DNA of 64,000 bases from Solibacillus daqui (GCF_028747805.1 NZ_CP114887.1:1171501-1235500); one strand, 5' to 3'; counted from the first letter of the stretch, positions 7,162-16,241 are shown. Program-made: numbers and translations. Notes: a model not told the origin generated them from the letters alone.

Positions 7162-8679
7162 TTACTTCACTAATTCCTCAACTTGTGAAAATACTTCATG
7201 TGGAACAGAAGTGGATCGTTCCAAAGTATTTTTTCCGACATACGTTTCGATTAAATTCTTCACATCAATTCCAGATGATGCTTTTAACGTTTCTTGCAAA
7301 CCAGCCATTAAATCTGTAGCGTAGCCCGTAACTTTGCCAGCACCGCCATTTGCGCCACTACCTGTATCAACGACTGTAATCTTATCAATATTTGATAATG
7401 GGCTTGCAATTTGTTTTGCGTATTCTGGTAACATTTTCACGATCATATCAAGGACAGCCGCTTGACCAAATTGCTCAAAGGCTTCTGCGATTTTTTGTTT
7501 TGCTTCGGCTTCGGCTAAACCACGAAGGCGAATAATTTCTGCATCAGCTGTACCTTGTGCGCGCTCAGCATCGGCTTTTGCTATACCATCTAAGCGAATG
7601 CGCTCTGCATCAGCTTGTGCTTGCATTTCAATACGGTATTTATCTGCGTCAGCTTGAGCCAATTGCTTCGATTTTTCGGCAATGGCACGTTGCTCAATCG
7701 CATAGCGCTCAGCATCGGCCTTTTTCTTAACTTCTGAATCATATTGACGTTCACGACGTAAAATTTCACGTTCTTCTAATTCAATTTGCTTTTGACGTTC
7801 GATGATTTGAATTTGCATTTCCTGTTCGGTTACTTCTTGCTTTGCACGAGCTGTTTCTAATTCATAAGCTTGGTCAGCACGGGCTTTTGCAATATCTTGC
7901 TCACGACGATATTCTGCTACTTTTAATTGATTATCTTTTTCTGCCTCGGCAATTTCAGTAGCACGGGCTAGTTCTGCTTTTTGAGCCTCTTGAGCTGCTT
8001 GCGCACGTTTAATACGTGTTTCCTTATCCGCTTCAGCTGTAGCGATATCCGCATCACGCTTCACTTGTGCAATACGCGGCTTTCCGAGAGACTCTAAGTA
8101 GCCATTTTTATCACGTACATCTTTAATCGTAAACGAAACGATGATTAAGCCCATTTTCGCTAAATCCTGAGAGGCGACACGTTGTACTTCTTGCGAGAAT
8201 TTATCACGATTTTTATAAATTTCCTCAACGGTCATTGAGCCAAGGATTGAACGCAAATGCCCTTCTAATACTTCACGAGCCTCGCCTTCACGCTCGTGCT
8301 TATCTTTACCTAAAAATTGTTCAGCAGCTGTAGCAATTTCAGAAATGGACCCGCCGATTTTAATAATTGCTGTTCCATCTGCCATAACAGGTACGCCTTG
8401 CTCTGTATAAACTTCAGGAGTAGTTACTTCAAGTTTACTTGATAGTAAGCTTAAAGGTCTTGCTTGTTGGAAAACAGGGAATACAAATGTACCACCACCG
8501 CGGATAATTTTAATGCGATTGCCCGATTCATCGGTATGTACATTGTTATTTCCTAAATAGCTACCCGTAACAATAAGTGCTTCATCTGGACCTGCTGTGC
8601 GGTATTTCATAATATAGACCGCTACAATAGCAAGAATTAAGAATAAGACAACGCCAATGGCAATAAGTGTACCTAACAT
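7162..8679 (-). CDS. floT: Flotillin (FloT/YuaG family)
   Basis: 505 residues from the ATG at 8679; an upstream in-frame ATG touches the GGAGG ribosome site and is less likely. One N-terminal membrane anchor (about 3-25) is followed by an SPFH/PHB domain (to about 210) and a long heptad region rich in Ala, Glu, Lys and Arg (about 210-410), the EA-repeat coiled coil of flotillins. Flotillins assemble functional membrane microdomains and influence membrane fluidity, signalling and sporulation. It follows the NfeD-family gene with a 12-19 nt gap, as in the B. subtilis yuaF-floT operon. Confidence 0.95.
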   Translation of the reverse strand: MLGTLIAIGVVLFLILAIVAVYIMKYRTAGPDEALIVTGSYLGNNNVHTDESGNRIKIIRGGGTFVFPVFQQARPLSLLSSKLEVTTPEVYTEQGVPVMADGTAIIKIGGSISEIATAAEQFLGKDKHEREGEAREVLEGHLRSILGSMTVEEIYKNRDKFSQEVQRVASQDLAKMGLIIVSFTIKDVRDKNGYLESLGKPRIAQVKRDADIATAEADKETRIKRAQAAQEAQKAELARATEIAEAEKDNQLKVAEYRREQDIAKARADQAYELETARAKQEVTEQEMQIQIIERQKQIELEEREILRRERQYDSEVKKKADAERYAIEQRAIAEKSKQLAQADADKYRIEMQAQADAERIRLDGIAKADAERAQGTADAEIIRLRGLAEAEAKQKIAEAFEQFGQAAVLDMIVKMLPEYAKQIASPLSNIDKITVVDTGSGANGGAGKVTGYATDLMAGLQETLKASSGIDVKNLIETYVGKNTLERSTSVPHEVFSQVEELVK

Positions 8680-8697
8680 AAACATCCTCCTCGAATA

Positions 8698-9228
8698 TTA
8701 AAATGTAAATTCTTCGTTTTCATAGATTGCTACAAAAGCTGTTCCTTCACGAACTTCAATGATTAAAACGTGGGTATTATAAGGAATTTCTAAATTGTGA
8801 AAACTAGCTGCTCGTTTTGAAATAATGCCATTTACCCCTTCAATCACAATTTCTCCAAAGCCGTCTAACGGAATAGGGACAATTACTCGAGCAACTTGGC
8901 TTTCAAGTGATTCATCAGTATAGGCTAATGAAACTTCGGCAGAGCGTAGTGGAACAAGTAAGAAAAAATAAAGTAGTGCGGTAAAAATGCTCGCGATAAA
9001 AAGTGCGATTACTAAAATGATAAAGCTTGTAAATGATGTGAAGTGTTCGAAAATGTATCCAGCTGCGGCTGTAAAAGTGATAAATGATAAAATAATTGCT
9101 GGATCGAAAATAGGGATTGTGTCTAAAGAAGTGTCTGCCACGTCAGCGAAAAATAAATACAAAACAGTACAGCAGCCGATGACGATTAAAATGGTTAAGT
9201 AAATCACTTCTAATGAGTACCCAAACAT
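8698..9228 (-). CDS. NfeD-family membrane protein (YuaF-like)
   Basis: 176 residues: three or four N-terminal membrane helices (about 8-95) and a C-terminal soluble OB-like NfeD domain (LESQVARVIVPIPLDGFGEIVIEGVNG...). AAAAGGAGGTGTAAC precedes the ATG, an ideal ribosome site. YuaF is transcribed with flotillin in B. subtilis under the stress sigma factor SigW and affects flotillin oligomers. The protein lacks the N-terminal protease domain of long NfeD proteins. Confidence 0.9.
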   Translation of the reverse strand: MFGYSLEVIYLTILIVIGCCTVLYLFFADVADTSLDTIPIFDPAIILSFITFTAAAGYIFEHFTSFTSFIILVIALFIASIFTALLYFFLLVPLRSAEVSLAYTDESLESQVARVIVPIPLDGFGEIVIEGVNGIISKRAASFHNLEIPYNTHVLIIEVREGTAFVAIYENEEFTF

Positions 9229-9309
9229 GTTACACCTCCTTTTATTTAATTAATATATACGGAGCGAAAAGGAAAAAGTTTCAGAAAAAACAAAATTTTA
9301 GAAAAAAGT

Positions 9310-9340
9310 AAAATCATTTCCGAATGAGGAAATGATTTTT
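9310..9340 (-). terminator. Terminator overlapping the end of the phosphoesterase gene
   Basis: A stem of about 11-12 bp (AAATCATTTCC with GGAAATGATTT, loop GAATGA) includes the last codons of the minus-strand gene. On the minus strand it is followed by ACTTTTTTC. Confidence 0.75.
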
Positions 9341-10759
9341 TACTTGTGTTTGTATGGGGCTATTTTTTTGAATGTATGCCATCATTAGTTTTGGGACAAA
9401 TTCGCTAGTTTCGTAAATAGGATTTTTATGAAACATAGCATAATCATGTGCACCAGTTGCTCGGTAGCTATTGATGACAACACTAAATATTTCGTTGTCT
9501 TGCATTTCATGTCCATTATATTCACATGAGACAACTCGCTGACCAACAGGATGACTTAAACAAATTTCATAATCCAAGCCTCCCCAAAGATCATAAACAA
9601 AAGGCTGTGGCTGTGGGTAATGGACATTCATACTAAAATCGATTTTGTCTTGCGTATTGATAGCGAATACACTGGCACTTAATTCGAGTGCTTCTCGAAT
9701 TTCAGCACCCGTCATTTCAATTTTTACTAATCGATTTTGGCGCGGTAAATTATGTAACACATCTTTTCGAGTAATTTGCTTTTGGAATCCACCGTTTTGA
9801 TGATACGGAAGCTCGATAACTGATAACTGTGCCATTGTATAGTGCATTTGCATGTCGTGCAGAAGCTGTACATAACCTGTTTGCATGGTGCGAGGTGTGA
9901 AAAAATCGCTGTATTGTAAATCGCATGCGCTCTCGCCAATCATTTCATTTTTCCACCTATCAAATGTAGCATCAGTAAATGAAGGTAATGATTCATCCAC
10001 GTAAACTAATGTTGGTTCATGTGTAATATTGTCGCCCTCGATTGAGACATCGATTTGTGCAAAACATTTAGCATTGGCTCCAGGCTGAACGACAGAGATA
10101 CCATTTATTTTTGTAGCAATTTCTAAATGCTGATGTCCAGTGATGAAAAGGTCAATACCATCAATTTCACGAAGCATGCGATAACCCTCATTTTCGCCTT
10201 CTAGCAAATCAATCAGATGACCGGTCTGTAAATCTCGTTCAAAGCCACCGTGGTAGCATAAAATAACGAAATCTACCTGTTCATTTGCGCGTACATGCTT
10301 AACGGTTCTTTGCGCAGCGTTAAATGCTTGTTCAAAATGTAATGATTTCGTTGCATTGCCCTCATCCCAAAAGGGTGTAAAATGTGTCACAACGCCAATA
10401 ACCGCAACGCGTATTCCATGAATGTCTTTAATAACATAATCTTTAGCAAACCCATTAATATTGGCTGCAATCCAAGGGAAATTGCATGCACTACGCATTC
10501 TTTCAATTGCATTAAGAGGATAATTGAATTCGTGATTTCCGAATACAGCAACATCATATTGAAGTGCATTGGCCATGTTAATTTGTGGATGTTCACATCG
10601 CTGTATATTTTCATAAAAATAGCTTAAGTGACTCCCTTGCAAAAAATCGCCATTATCGATTAAAAGATCGGGTTGTCGGCTATTTATCATGGAGGCAAGC
10701 TGTGAAAAACGTTCGGTATGTCCGTGTATGTCACTTGTTGCGATAATTGAAAATTTCAT
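9314..10759 (-). CDS. Bifunctional metallophosphatase / 5'-nucleotidase family protein
   Basis: About 481 residues. The N-terminal calcineurin-like metallophosphoesterase domain shows ATSDIHGH (metal site 1), DNGDFLQG, GNHEFNY (site 2) and GHQHLE near residue 220. The C-terminal half is a 5'-nucleotidase domain ending in ...VVINSYRATGAHDYAMF, which closes over the base. Related enzymes split 2',3'-cyclic nucleotides or nucleoside monophosphates. No export signal is seen, so it should act in the cytoplasm, like YunD-type proteins. AAAGGAAG is 7 nt ahead of the chosen ATG; an ATG six bases upstream is too close to it. Confidence 0.88.
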   Translation of the reverse strand: MKFSIIATSDIHGHTERFSQLASMINSRQPDLLIDNGDFLQGSHLSYFYENIQRCEHPQINMANALQYDVAVFGNHEFNYPLNAIERMRSACNFPWIAANINGFAKDYVIKDIHGIRVAVIGVVTHFTPFWDEGNATKSLHFEQAFNAAQRTVKHVRANEQVDFVILCYHGGFERDLQTGHLIDLLEGENEGYRMLREIDGIDLFITGHQHLEIATKINGISVVQPGANAKCFAQIDVSIEGDNITHEPTLVYVDESLPSFTDATFDRWKNEMIGESACDLQYSDFFTPRTMQTGYVQLLHDMQMHYTMAQLSVIELPYHQNGGFQKQITRKDVLHNLPRQNRLVKIEMTGAEIREALELSASVFAINTQDKIDFSMNVHYPQPQPFVYDLWGGLDYEICLSHPVGQRVVSCEYNGHEMQDNEIFSVVINSYRATGAHDYAMFHKNPIYETSEFVPKLMMAYIQKNSPIQTQVKNHFLIRK

Positions 10760-10820
10760 GTACATACTTCCTTTGTGCTTCGTTGTTGCTATTATAGCGC
10801 GAATTATTGCGCAATAGTGA

Positions 10821-10835
10821 TGAAAATGATTAAAT
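10821..10835 (+). promoter_or_regulatory. Possible Fur box upstream of the haem monooxygenase gene
   Basis: TGAAAATGATTAAAT matches most positions of the 7-1-7 Fur box TGATAATNATTATCA. It lies in the divergent region between the phosphoesterase and the IsdG-like gene. Iron control would suit a haem-degrading enzyme. The match is imperfect, so this is a suggestion. Confidence 0.4.
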
Positions 10836-10869
10836 GAAGATGAAGAGCAAATAATGAGGAGTGATTTTC

Positions 10870-11184
10870 ATGATTACAGTAACAAACCGTATTAAAGTAA
10901 AAAAAGGATTTGCTACAATGATGGCACCAAAATTTGCACAGCCAGGGCCATTACAACAATTTAAGGGCTTTCAAAAAGTTGAAGTATTAATTGCTACTCA
11001 ATTTGAAGAGTATGATGAGATGAGCGTTGTAATGTATTGGGATACAAAAGAGGATTTTGCTGTTTGGCGTGAAAGCGATACTTTTAAAGAATCACATAAA
11101 CGTCCAGCTGGTGGGCAAGGCGAGTCACTGATGCTAGGCTCTGAAATTGTTATTGCTGAAGTAGCAGCTTCCATTTCAAAATAA
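10870..11184 (+). CDS. IsdG/HmoA-like haem-degrading monooxygenase
   Basis: 104 residues, ABM ferredoxin-like fold. The N-terminal ITVTNRIKVKKG contains the asparagine that contacts haem, and YWDTKEDFAVWRESDTFKESHK carries the conserved tryptophan and the haem-ligand histidine. These enzymes open the haem ring to release iron. GAGGAGTG lies about 6 nt before ATG 10870; a GTG at 10861 overlaps the ribosome site. It is a single gene ended by a bidirectional terminator. HmoA or HmoB subtype was not decided. Confidence 0.85.
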   Translation: MITVTNRIKVKKGFATMMAPKFAQPGPLQQFKGFQKVEVLIATQFEEYDEMSVVMYWDTKEDFAVWRESDTFKESHKRPAGGQGESLMLGSEIVIAEVAASISK

Positions 11185-11214
11185 CGAGCAACAATTTTGT
11201 CTAAGAATAAAAAT

Positions 11215-11241
11215 AGCCTGTCGATTTGTAAACGACAGGCT
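11215..11241. terminator. Bidirectional terminator
   Basis: A perfect 9-bp stem, AGCCTGTCG with CGACAGGCT, lies between two convergent genes with T-rich tails on both strands. Confidence 0.9.
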
Positions 11242-11245
11242 CCTT

Positions 11246-11860
11246 TTATAATGTTTGATACGATTCATTATTGAGAAAGTCTTGGTAGAAGAAACTTGCT
11301 TCGTCACAACATTTTTTGACGAGACGTTCAAATTCATTGGAAGAATTCAAATGCTGAATCAAAATTTTCACTAGTATCGCTTGATCTTTCATAAAGGGTT
11401 GTAATAATTCCTTACTTTGCAAATGCATTAAATAATAGTGACATTGCTGATTGCGTTTAATTAAGGGACGCTGGTTAGCGATTTTTAAGATTTTTATATA
11501 CCAATTATTTATTTGCTTTGTTAGTAGGATTGATAAAATATAGATATGTTCTTTTGTAGTGTCTGGATGAGAGCGGAAATAATTAATATAGTAATCATTT
11601 TTCAAAGCATTAAACATTATATGGTTCGAAGAATAGTAGAGTATTTTATCGAAAGACTCGATAATATCTTCTTCTTCGCGATGTAATAGCACCCAAAAAT
11701 TAAATGCAGAAATCCACATATCTTCCGTATTATAATAACTAGTATTATCAATCGGTATCGTCAATAAGGGATTCATTTTTTCAGCTAATTGCCGGAAATC
11801 TAAGACATACTGCTCATTGATAAAAAATAAACTGTGCTCAAGTGTGATCTGATTATACAT
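11246..11860 (-). CDS. Unknown cytoplasmic protein, DUF2935-like in appearance
   Basis: About 204 residues from the ATG at 11860 (AGAGGTGG upstream). No membrane segments. It is rich in His, Tyr, Asn and Leu, with LEHSLFFINEQYVLDF at the start, and helices such as WISAFNFWVLLHREEEDII and EHIYILSILLTKQINNWYIKI. The EHxxF...H pattern of an all-helical protein recalls the DUF2935 or iron-binding four-helix proteins of Bacillus, but the match is weak and no function is claimed. The longer open frame reads into repeat R1a, which abuts the ribosome site, so its promoter must lie in or beyond the repeat. Confidence 0.6.
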   Translation of the reverse strand: MYNQITLEHSLFFINEQYVLDFRQLAEKMNPLLTIPIDNTSYYNTEDMWISAFNFWVLLHREEEDIIESFDKILYYSSNHIMFNALKNDYYINYFRSHPDTTKEHIYILSILLTKQINNWYIKILKIANQRPLIKRNQQCHYYLMHLQSKELLQPFMKDQAILVKILIQHLNSSNEFERLVKKCCDEASFFYQDFLNNESYQTL

Positions 11861-11876
11861 AGATTTTCCACCTCTT

Positions 11877-12127
11877 TTAACTTGCTTCAGCAAATTCTTT
11901 TTGTACCATAAGCAAAAGGACGGGTACAGAAGTCTCCTTTTCAGCAAGGGGCCAAACCCAGGCTGAATGGAGGAACTCAGGCTAAGACGCCGCGTCGTGC
12001 GGCAACACCTGAGTGACCAACATCGTGTTGGCCCAAGCCTCTGGCAGATGTCACAGATTTTTTAGAGGAGTTTTTCGAGCCTGCTCGAAAAAATCTGGAC
12101 GCAATTACGCAAAAGCGTAATTGATTA
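11877..12127 (+). repeat. Repeat R1a, complete modular copy (A-B-C)
   Basis: Copy of the R1 family. The left end is TTAACTTGCTTCAGC. Module A includes a GTACC...GGTAC stem (about 11904-11930). Module B (11976-12031) has an outer stem CTCAGG/CCTGAG, an inner stem GCCGC/GCGGC and a third stem CCAACA/TGTTGG. Module C begins with ATGTCACAGATTTTTT, has a TCGAGC/GCTCGA hairpin, closes with AATCTGG, and ends in a CAATTACGC/GCGTAATTG hairpin at 12102-12123. No coding capacity of its own is evident. Confidence 0.85.
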
Positions 12128-12379
12128 TTGCTACTAGATTTGGTGTAGTTATGATCTATTGTTTAAACTTCCTATGAAATATCAATAAAACCAACAATTA
12201 GGTCTTATGATTGTACTTATTATCGCCAACTTTGGATAGATTTTCATCTAAAAAGCGATATATAGTTCAATTGAATAGTAGAAATCCTAAAATAGTATGA
12301 TGTTGAGGGAACATTATTCCTCGAATATTCACATAAATGAATTTGAAATTACAAGGTAAAAGGTAGGGGAAACCGACTT
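12128..12379. other. Leader region of the TPR gene, no gene seen
   Basis: AT-rich sequence after repeat R1a. It contains only a small GAGGGAA/TTCCTC inverted repeat near 12307-12324. A promoter for the TPR gene is expected here but no convincing pair of -35 and -10 elements was found. Confidence 0.5.
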
Positions 12380-13072
12380 ATGATGAACATGGAGCAATAC
12401 TTTTACGATGGTCAATTTTTAAAAAGCTATAAAGCAGCACTACAGGATCTAACAAATGAAAGTAGAAAACAGTATTTAGTAATATTCGAGAAGTATGAAT
12501 ACGCAAATTTCCCTCAGCCATCTGAACAGCTTCAACAGAGTATAGAACGTGCTAATGAAAGCTATGAGGAATTAGATGAGGTCGAACAAATACGTGCGAT
12601 TCAAGATGAAGCACAATTTGCACAAGCTATTAAAGAACTTGAAAATGACGCACGTACAGCCGGTGATGTGCGGAAAGCGGAATCCTTTTTCGTGCAAGCT
12701 CAGTTATTTTTAATGGCACATCATTACGATGAAAGTATTCATTGCTTTATGCAAACAGTAAAGCATAATCCAAATAAGGCATTATATTATGGCTTTGCAG
12801 GGCAAACGATGAATCGTTTTAGTTGGTCGCCGTTTGATACATTACCTTACATAGAACGCGCCATTGATTTGGATCCACAAAATGCACGTTGGTATTGGAA
12901 TAAGGCACTGGTATTAACCCAGTTATATAAAGATCTGCAAGCAGAGCCGTTTTTAGAAAATGCGCTAATTGCGATTGAAAAAGCAAATGAAGTTTGTCGT
13001 GAAGACCAAATATCATTACGAAATGGTATCGACTCAACGTTGGAAAATTTAAAGGAATATTTATTTAATTAA
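12380..13072 (+). CDS. TPR-containing protein of unknown role
   Basis: About 230 residues, no membrane segment. The N-terminal half is acidic and helical; the C-terminal half has tetratricopeptide-like repeats: AESFFVQAQLFLMAHHYDES, NPNKALYYGFAGQTMNR, and AIDLDPQNARWYWNKALVLTQL. TPR repeats bind other proteins. The start is uncertain among closely spaced ATGs at 12380 and 12389, with GTAGGGG upstream. It precedes a small membrane-anchored protein by 13 nt, so the two probably form an operon. Confidence 0.75.
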   Translation: MMNMEQYFYDGQFLKSYKAALQDLTNESRKQYLVIFEKYEYANFPQPSEQLQQSIERANESYEELDEVEQIRAIQDEAQFAQAIKELENDARTAGDVRKAESFFVQAQLFLMAHHYDESIHCFMQTVKHNPNKALYYGFAGQTMNRFSWSPFDTLPYIERAIDLDPQNARWYWNKALVLTQLYKDLQAEPFLENALIAIEKANEVCREDQISLRNGIDSTLENLKEYLFN

Positions 13073-13085
13073 ACGGGGGCACAGC

Positions 13086-13526
13086 ATGAAGAGCAAAAAG
13101 TTTTTGTCATGGAAAGGTATTTCGATTTATTTAACGATTATTTTATTTTTAGTCATTTTCATTCAAATGATGGATCAAAATAAGCGTGATGAAAAAGAAG
13201 GGCAGTACTTAGCAGAAATCGAAAAGGCTTATTTACATCTTGTTGATTTTCAAACGTATATTTTAAATGATGAAGTGCAAGTAGATGACAACAAGCATGT
13301 ATTAGTGATGGCGCAGAGGGATTTCCAATATCAGTTAAGCCTGTTTATCGATATTTTTGGTAATAAGGAAAAAGGTGAGGTTAGCTTGTATGACTTTTAT
13401 GCTGAAGCAGACAAAGCGTTGCAAGCCTTTTATGACGCCTCTACAAAAGAGCAACAAACGGCTGCACACGAACAGCTACTTGCAATCAAACAGCCTCTAT
13501 TTACACTGATTGGCGATCAAAAATAA
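13086..13526 (+). CDS. Small membrane-anchored protein of unknown function
   Basis: 146 residues: a basic start, one membrane helix (about 13-29, ISIYLTIILFLVIFIQMM), then a charged, helical extracytoplasmic or cytoplasmic domain without recognisable motif. ACGGGGGCAC ahead of the ATG is a modest ribosome site. It is the second gene of the unit with the TPR protein and may be its membrane partner; that is inference only. Confidence 0.65.
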   Translation: MKSKKFLSWKGISIYLTIILFLVIFIQMMDQNKRDEKEGQYLAEIEKAYLHLVDFQTYILNDEVQVDDNKHVLVMAQRDFQYQLSLFIDIFGNKEKGEVSLYDFYAEADKALQAFYDASTKEQQTAAHEQLLAIKQPLFTLIGDQK

Positions 13527-13532
13527 AACGAA

Positions 13533-13570
13533 AAAAGCTCACAGGACGAAAATTCGTTTTGTGAGCTTTT
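13533..13570. terminator. Bidirectional terminator
   Basis: AAGCTCACA pairs with TGTGAGCTT, with an inner ACGAA/TTCGT stem, between two convergent genes. Confidence 0.9.
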
Positions 13571-13572
13571 CA

Positions 13573-13884
13573 TTATTTTTTCTTTGATTTGACAAACGCT
13601 ATCACTAAGCAAATAACTTGAATTACCACTATGGCAATTAACATATAAAAGTCATTTTTTGAGCCGCTTAAGTTCAATTCATCAACTAAAATTCCTGAAA
13701 TATAGAATAGCTGTGCACTTAGAAGGATGATAAACGTCCCAATAAATAGCATGATTTTTGGATTAATCGCAAAACGCAGTACGATTATAACAAATAGTGC
13801 ACTGAAGATTAACATCAATGTGAATAATGGATCCAGTAATGTTAAAGTACCGTCCTTGGCAAAGTTTTCGTACGTATAATTCAT
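13573..13884 (-). CDS. Small membrane protein after liaR
   Basis: 103 residues with three predicted membrane segments (about 18-38, 45-66, 80-98) and a lysine-rich C-terminus. No family recognised. It starts 12 nt after the stop of liaR on the same strand with GGAGTTG upstream of the ATG, so it is probably cotranscribed with liaFSR and may have a role in envelope stress. Confidence 0.6.
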   Translation of the reverse strand: MNYTYENFAKDGTLTLLDPLFTLMLIFSALFVIIVLRFAINPKIMLFIGTFIILLSAQLFYISGILVDELNLSGSKNDFYMLIAIVVIQVICLVIAFVKSKKK

Positions 13885-13896
13885 AAAGGCAACTCC

Positions 13897-14526
13897 TTAT
13901 TTTACAAGTCCATTTTGGAACGCATAGACAACAGCCTGGGTGCGGTCTTGAACTTCTAATTTACTTAAAATATTACTAACATGTGTTTTTACCGTTTTTA
14001 AGGCAATAAATAATTCCTCGGCAATTTCTTGATTCGCTAAACCGCGCGCCATACATTGCAATACTTCCATTTCGCGCTCTGTTAAATGGTCATGTAATGC
14101 AGGGGCAACTCCACGCATACGCGCCATGACCTTTGTTGTTGCTTCGGGTTCTAGTACCGTTTCACCTGCAATCGTTTTACGAATCGCATCGGCAATTTGC
14201 TTGGCATTACTTGTTTTTAAAATATAGCTTACGGCACCAGCTTCTAACGCAGGATATAGCTTATCATCATCAATAAAGCTAGTTACCATCATCACTTTTG
14301 CTTGCGGCCAGCTTGCTAAAATTTCGGCAGTTGCTTGTGCCCCATTTTTAATAGGCATGACATTGTCCATGAGCACAATATCAGGCTTTAGGGAAAGTGC
14401 TTTTTCTATCGCTTCTTGGCCATTCGATGCTTCTCCGATTACTTCAATATCCGGTTGTGCAGAAAGGTAAGCGGCTACACCAATTCGAACCATTTCATGG
14501 TCATCTGCAATGACGACTTTAATCAT
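13897..14526 (-). CDS. liaR: Response regulator LiaR
   Basis: 209 residues, NarL/FixJ class. The receiver domain (1-120) has the acidic pocket ADDHE and phosphoacceptor D54 in VLMDNVMP; the C-terminal LuxR-type HTH (about 145-205) reads LTEREMEVLQCMARGLANQEIAEELFIALKTVKTHVSNILSKLEV. The sequence is close to LiaR/VraR, the regulator activated by cell-wall antibiotics, which switches on liaIH. It overlaps liaS by 8 nt. Confidence 0.95.
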   Translation of the reverse strand: MIKVVIADDHEMVRIGVAAYLSAQPDIEVIGEASNGQEAIEKALSLKPDIVLMDNVMPIKNGAQATAEILASWPQAKVMMVTSFIDDDKLYPALEAGAVSYILKTSNAKQIADAIRKTIAGETVLEPEATTKVMARMRGVAPALHDHLTEREMEVLQCMARGLANQEIAEELFIALKTVKTHVSNILSKLEVQDRTQAVVYAFQNGLVK

Positions 14527-15544
14527 TTGTTTGTTCCTCCTTCTTTAATGGAACTTTTACTTCAACAATTGTCCCCTTGTTTGGAACGGATACAATTTTA
14601 TACGAACAACCAATTTCTACCGCACGCTCTGCGATATTGCGTAGGCCGTAAGAGGAGGTTTTATCACCGTCATTATCGAAGCCAAGGCCGTTATCTTGAA
14701 TGCGTAAAATGGCTAAGTCGTCACGCGAAATAAATAATAGCTCGACTTCGTTCGCTTTTGCATGACGTAGCGTATTGGATAATGCTTCTTGGGCGATGCG
14801 GAAAAGATGGTCTTCTTCGGCTTTTCCTAGTGTAATTTCTTCGATTTGATAGTCAATATTAAAGTACACTTTTTCTTGAAGCTCAACAATTAAATCCTCT
14901 AATCCTTCTGCCAAGCTTTTATTGCGCAGTGCGACAGGGCGTAGATGTAACAGCAACGCGCGCATTTCAAGTTGGGCTTGCTGTACGACTTTCTCGACTT
15001 GGGCTAGCTGTTTTTGTGAATGTTCGTTAGCTTCTTGCTCAGTTAATGCAGATAGAAGCATGGATGCCGCAAAAAGCTGCTGTGATACAGAGTCGTGTAG
15101 TTCACGTGCTAAACGCTGGCGCTCGGCAAGTAGGCGTTCTTGAACAATCGCATCGTTTGTTTCTACCTTTTCACTTGCTAGGCGCTGTAATGATGAACGC
15201 TGTGTTTCGATCAGTTCGTTTGCATCATGCAATGCTTTTTTTAGAGAGCTATTTGCATGTTTTACTTTTTGAGGAAAATCTGGCTGTGCCACTTTTTTGA
15301 CAAGACGTGTCGTTTGATTTTCCTTTAGTTTTACGGCAATAGTCATCCAAATGGCAATAAAAAAGCTAAAGCTTGCTGCGACAATGACCATTATTGCAGC
15401 GAGAGGCAGATCAAATTCGCGATTATCTATTAAAAAGCGCCATGTATCCTCCTGCGGTGCGCCGTATAAAAAAATTAAAATATTGAATGCGAAAGATAGA
15501 AAAAGTAATAAGAGAATCGTTAAGCGGACTAAAAAGGCAATCAT
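14519..15544 (-). CDS. liaS: Sensor histidine kinase LiaS
   Basis: 341 residues from the ATG at 15544, which overlaps the liaF stop (ATGA) and follows GGAGGTG. Two N-terminal membrane helices with a very short loop make an intramembrane-sensing kinase. A HAMP-like linker follows, then a HisKA_3 domain with LARELHDSVSQQLFAASML and a HATPase domain (ALSNTLRHAKANEVEL, DNGLGFD, YGLRNIAERA). LiaS responds to lipid II cycle inhibitors and is held inactive by LiaF. Confidence 0.95.
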   Translation of the reverse strand: MIAFLVRLTILLLLFLSFAFNILIFLYGAPQEDTWRFLIDNREFDLPLAAIMVIVAASFSFFIAIWMTIAVKLKENQTTRLVKKVAQPDFPQKVKHANSSLKKALHDANELIETQRSSLQRLASEKVETNDAIVQERLLAERQRLARELHDSVSQQLFAASMLLSALTEQEANEHSQKQLAQVEKVVQQAQLEMRALLLHLRPVALRNKSLAEGLEDLIVELQEKVYFNIDYQIEEITLGKAEEDHLFRIAQEALSNTLRHAKANEVELLFISRDDLAILRIQDNGLGFDNDGDKTSSYGLRNIAERAVEIGCSYKIVSVPNKGTIVEVKVPLKKEEQTND

Positions 15545-16215
15545 GCGCGTTGCACCTCCACATCCCCAATCCAAGTAGTCACATAGATGACAAGTATACG
15601 TTTTGCATCTTGTGGGCCGTCGTCAAATTGTAATTGCTCATTCACACATTGTTTTGGTGCATAGCTGAAACATGTCGCTTGGCCGTATAGTGTTGAATAA
15701 TTCAATTGAACGGTTACTTCGTAGGGGACGACAATACGAATTTTACCAAGTGACTGCTGAATGACGATAAGCGACTTTCCAGGTGGTAAAATGGTTTCAG
15801 TCGCATCAATTGTTATATCTCCAATAAAACGTTGTATATGCACATCCTGCCACTGATAGCTTTCTGTTGGTGCATTTGTAGTACCGATTAACTGATTTTG
15901 CTGCGCAATAGACGTTATATGTTTTTTGATTTCTAGTACTTGCTCTTTTTTCGTTAAATATTGATACAGTAAAAAAATTAGAGTACCAATAATCAGTAGG
16001 CGCAATGTCCAAATGTTAATGACAGCTAAAAATAAAAAGAAAAGTCCAGCCCATAGTAAGTATTGCTTTTTCTTTTTAAAGCTAAAATACAATAGGGCTG
16101 CACCAATAATCAGTAAAAACACCGTACCATTATTGAATAATGTCAATTCGATTAACACGACAAGGGCAAAGCAAATCACAATGATAGCAAGGTGATCGGT
16201 TGTAATCTTCGGCAT
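15541..16215 (-). CDS. liaF: LiaF, membrane inhibitor of LiaRS
   Basis: 224 residues: four short membrane segments within the first 100 residues, then a soluble beta-rich C-terminal domain (FIGDITIDATETILPPGKSLIVIQQSLGKIRIVVPYEV...) typical of the LiaF/VraT family. It keeps LiaS quiet in unstressed cells. AAGGAGGGACATC precedes the ATG. It is separated from liaH by repeat R1b and a hairpin, so liaFSR can be expressed apart from liaIH. Confidence 0.93.
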   Translation of the reverse strand: MPKITTDHLAIIVICFALVVLIELTLFNNGTVFLLIIGAALLYFSFKKKKQYLLWAGLFFLFLAVINIWTLRLLIIGTLIFLLYQYLTKKEQVLEIKKHITSIAQQNQLIGTTNAPTESYQWQDVHIQRFIGDITIDATETILPPGKSLIVIQQSLGKIRIVVPYEVTVQLNYSTLYGQATCFSYAPKQCVNEQLQFDDGPQDAKRILVIYVTTWIGDVEVQRA

Positions 16216-16241
16216 GATGTCCCTCCTTAAACGTACAAAAT

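Noticed and set aside
11877-12127. CRISPR array or phage attachment site
   Set aside because: The repeats are single, imperfect and far apart, with no regular spacers, and no tRNA or integrase is beside them. XerD at 27.9 kb is the housekeeping recombinase.
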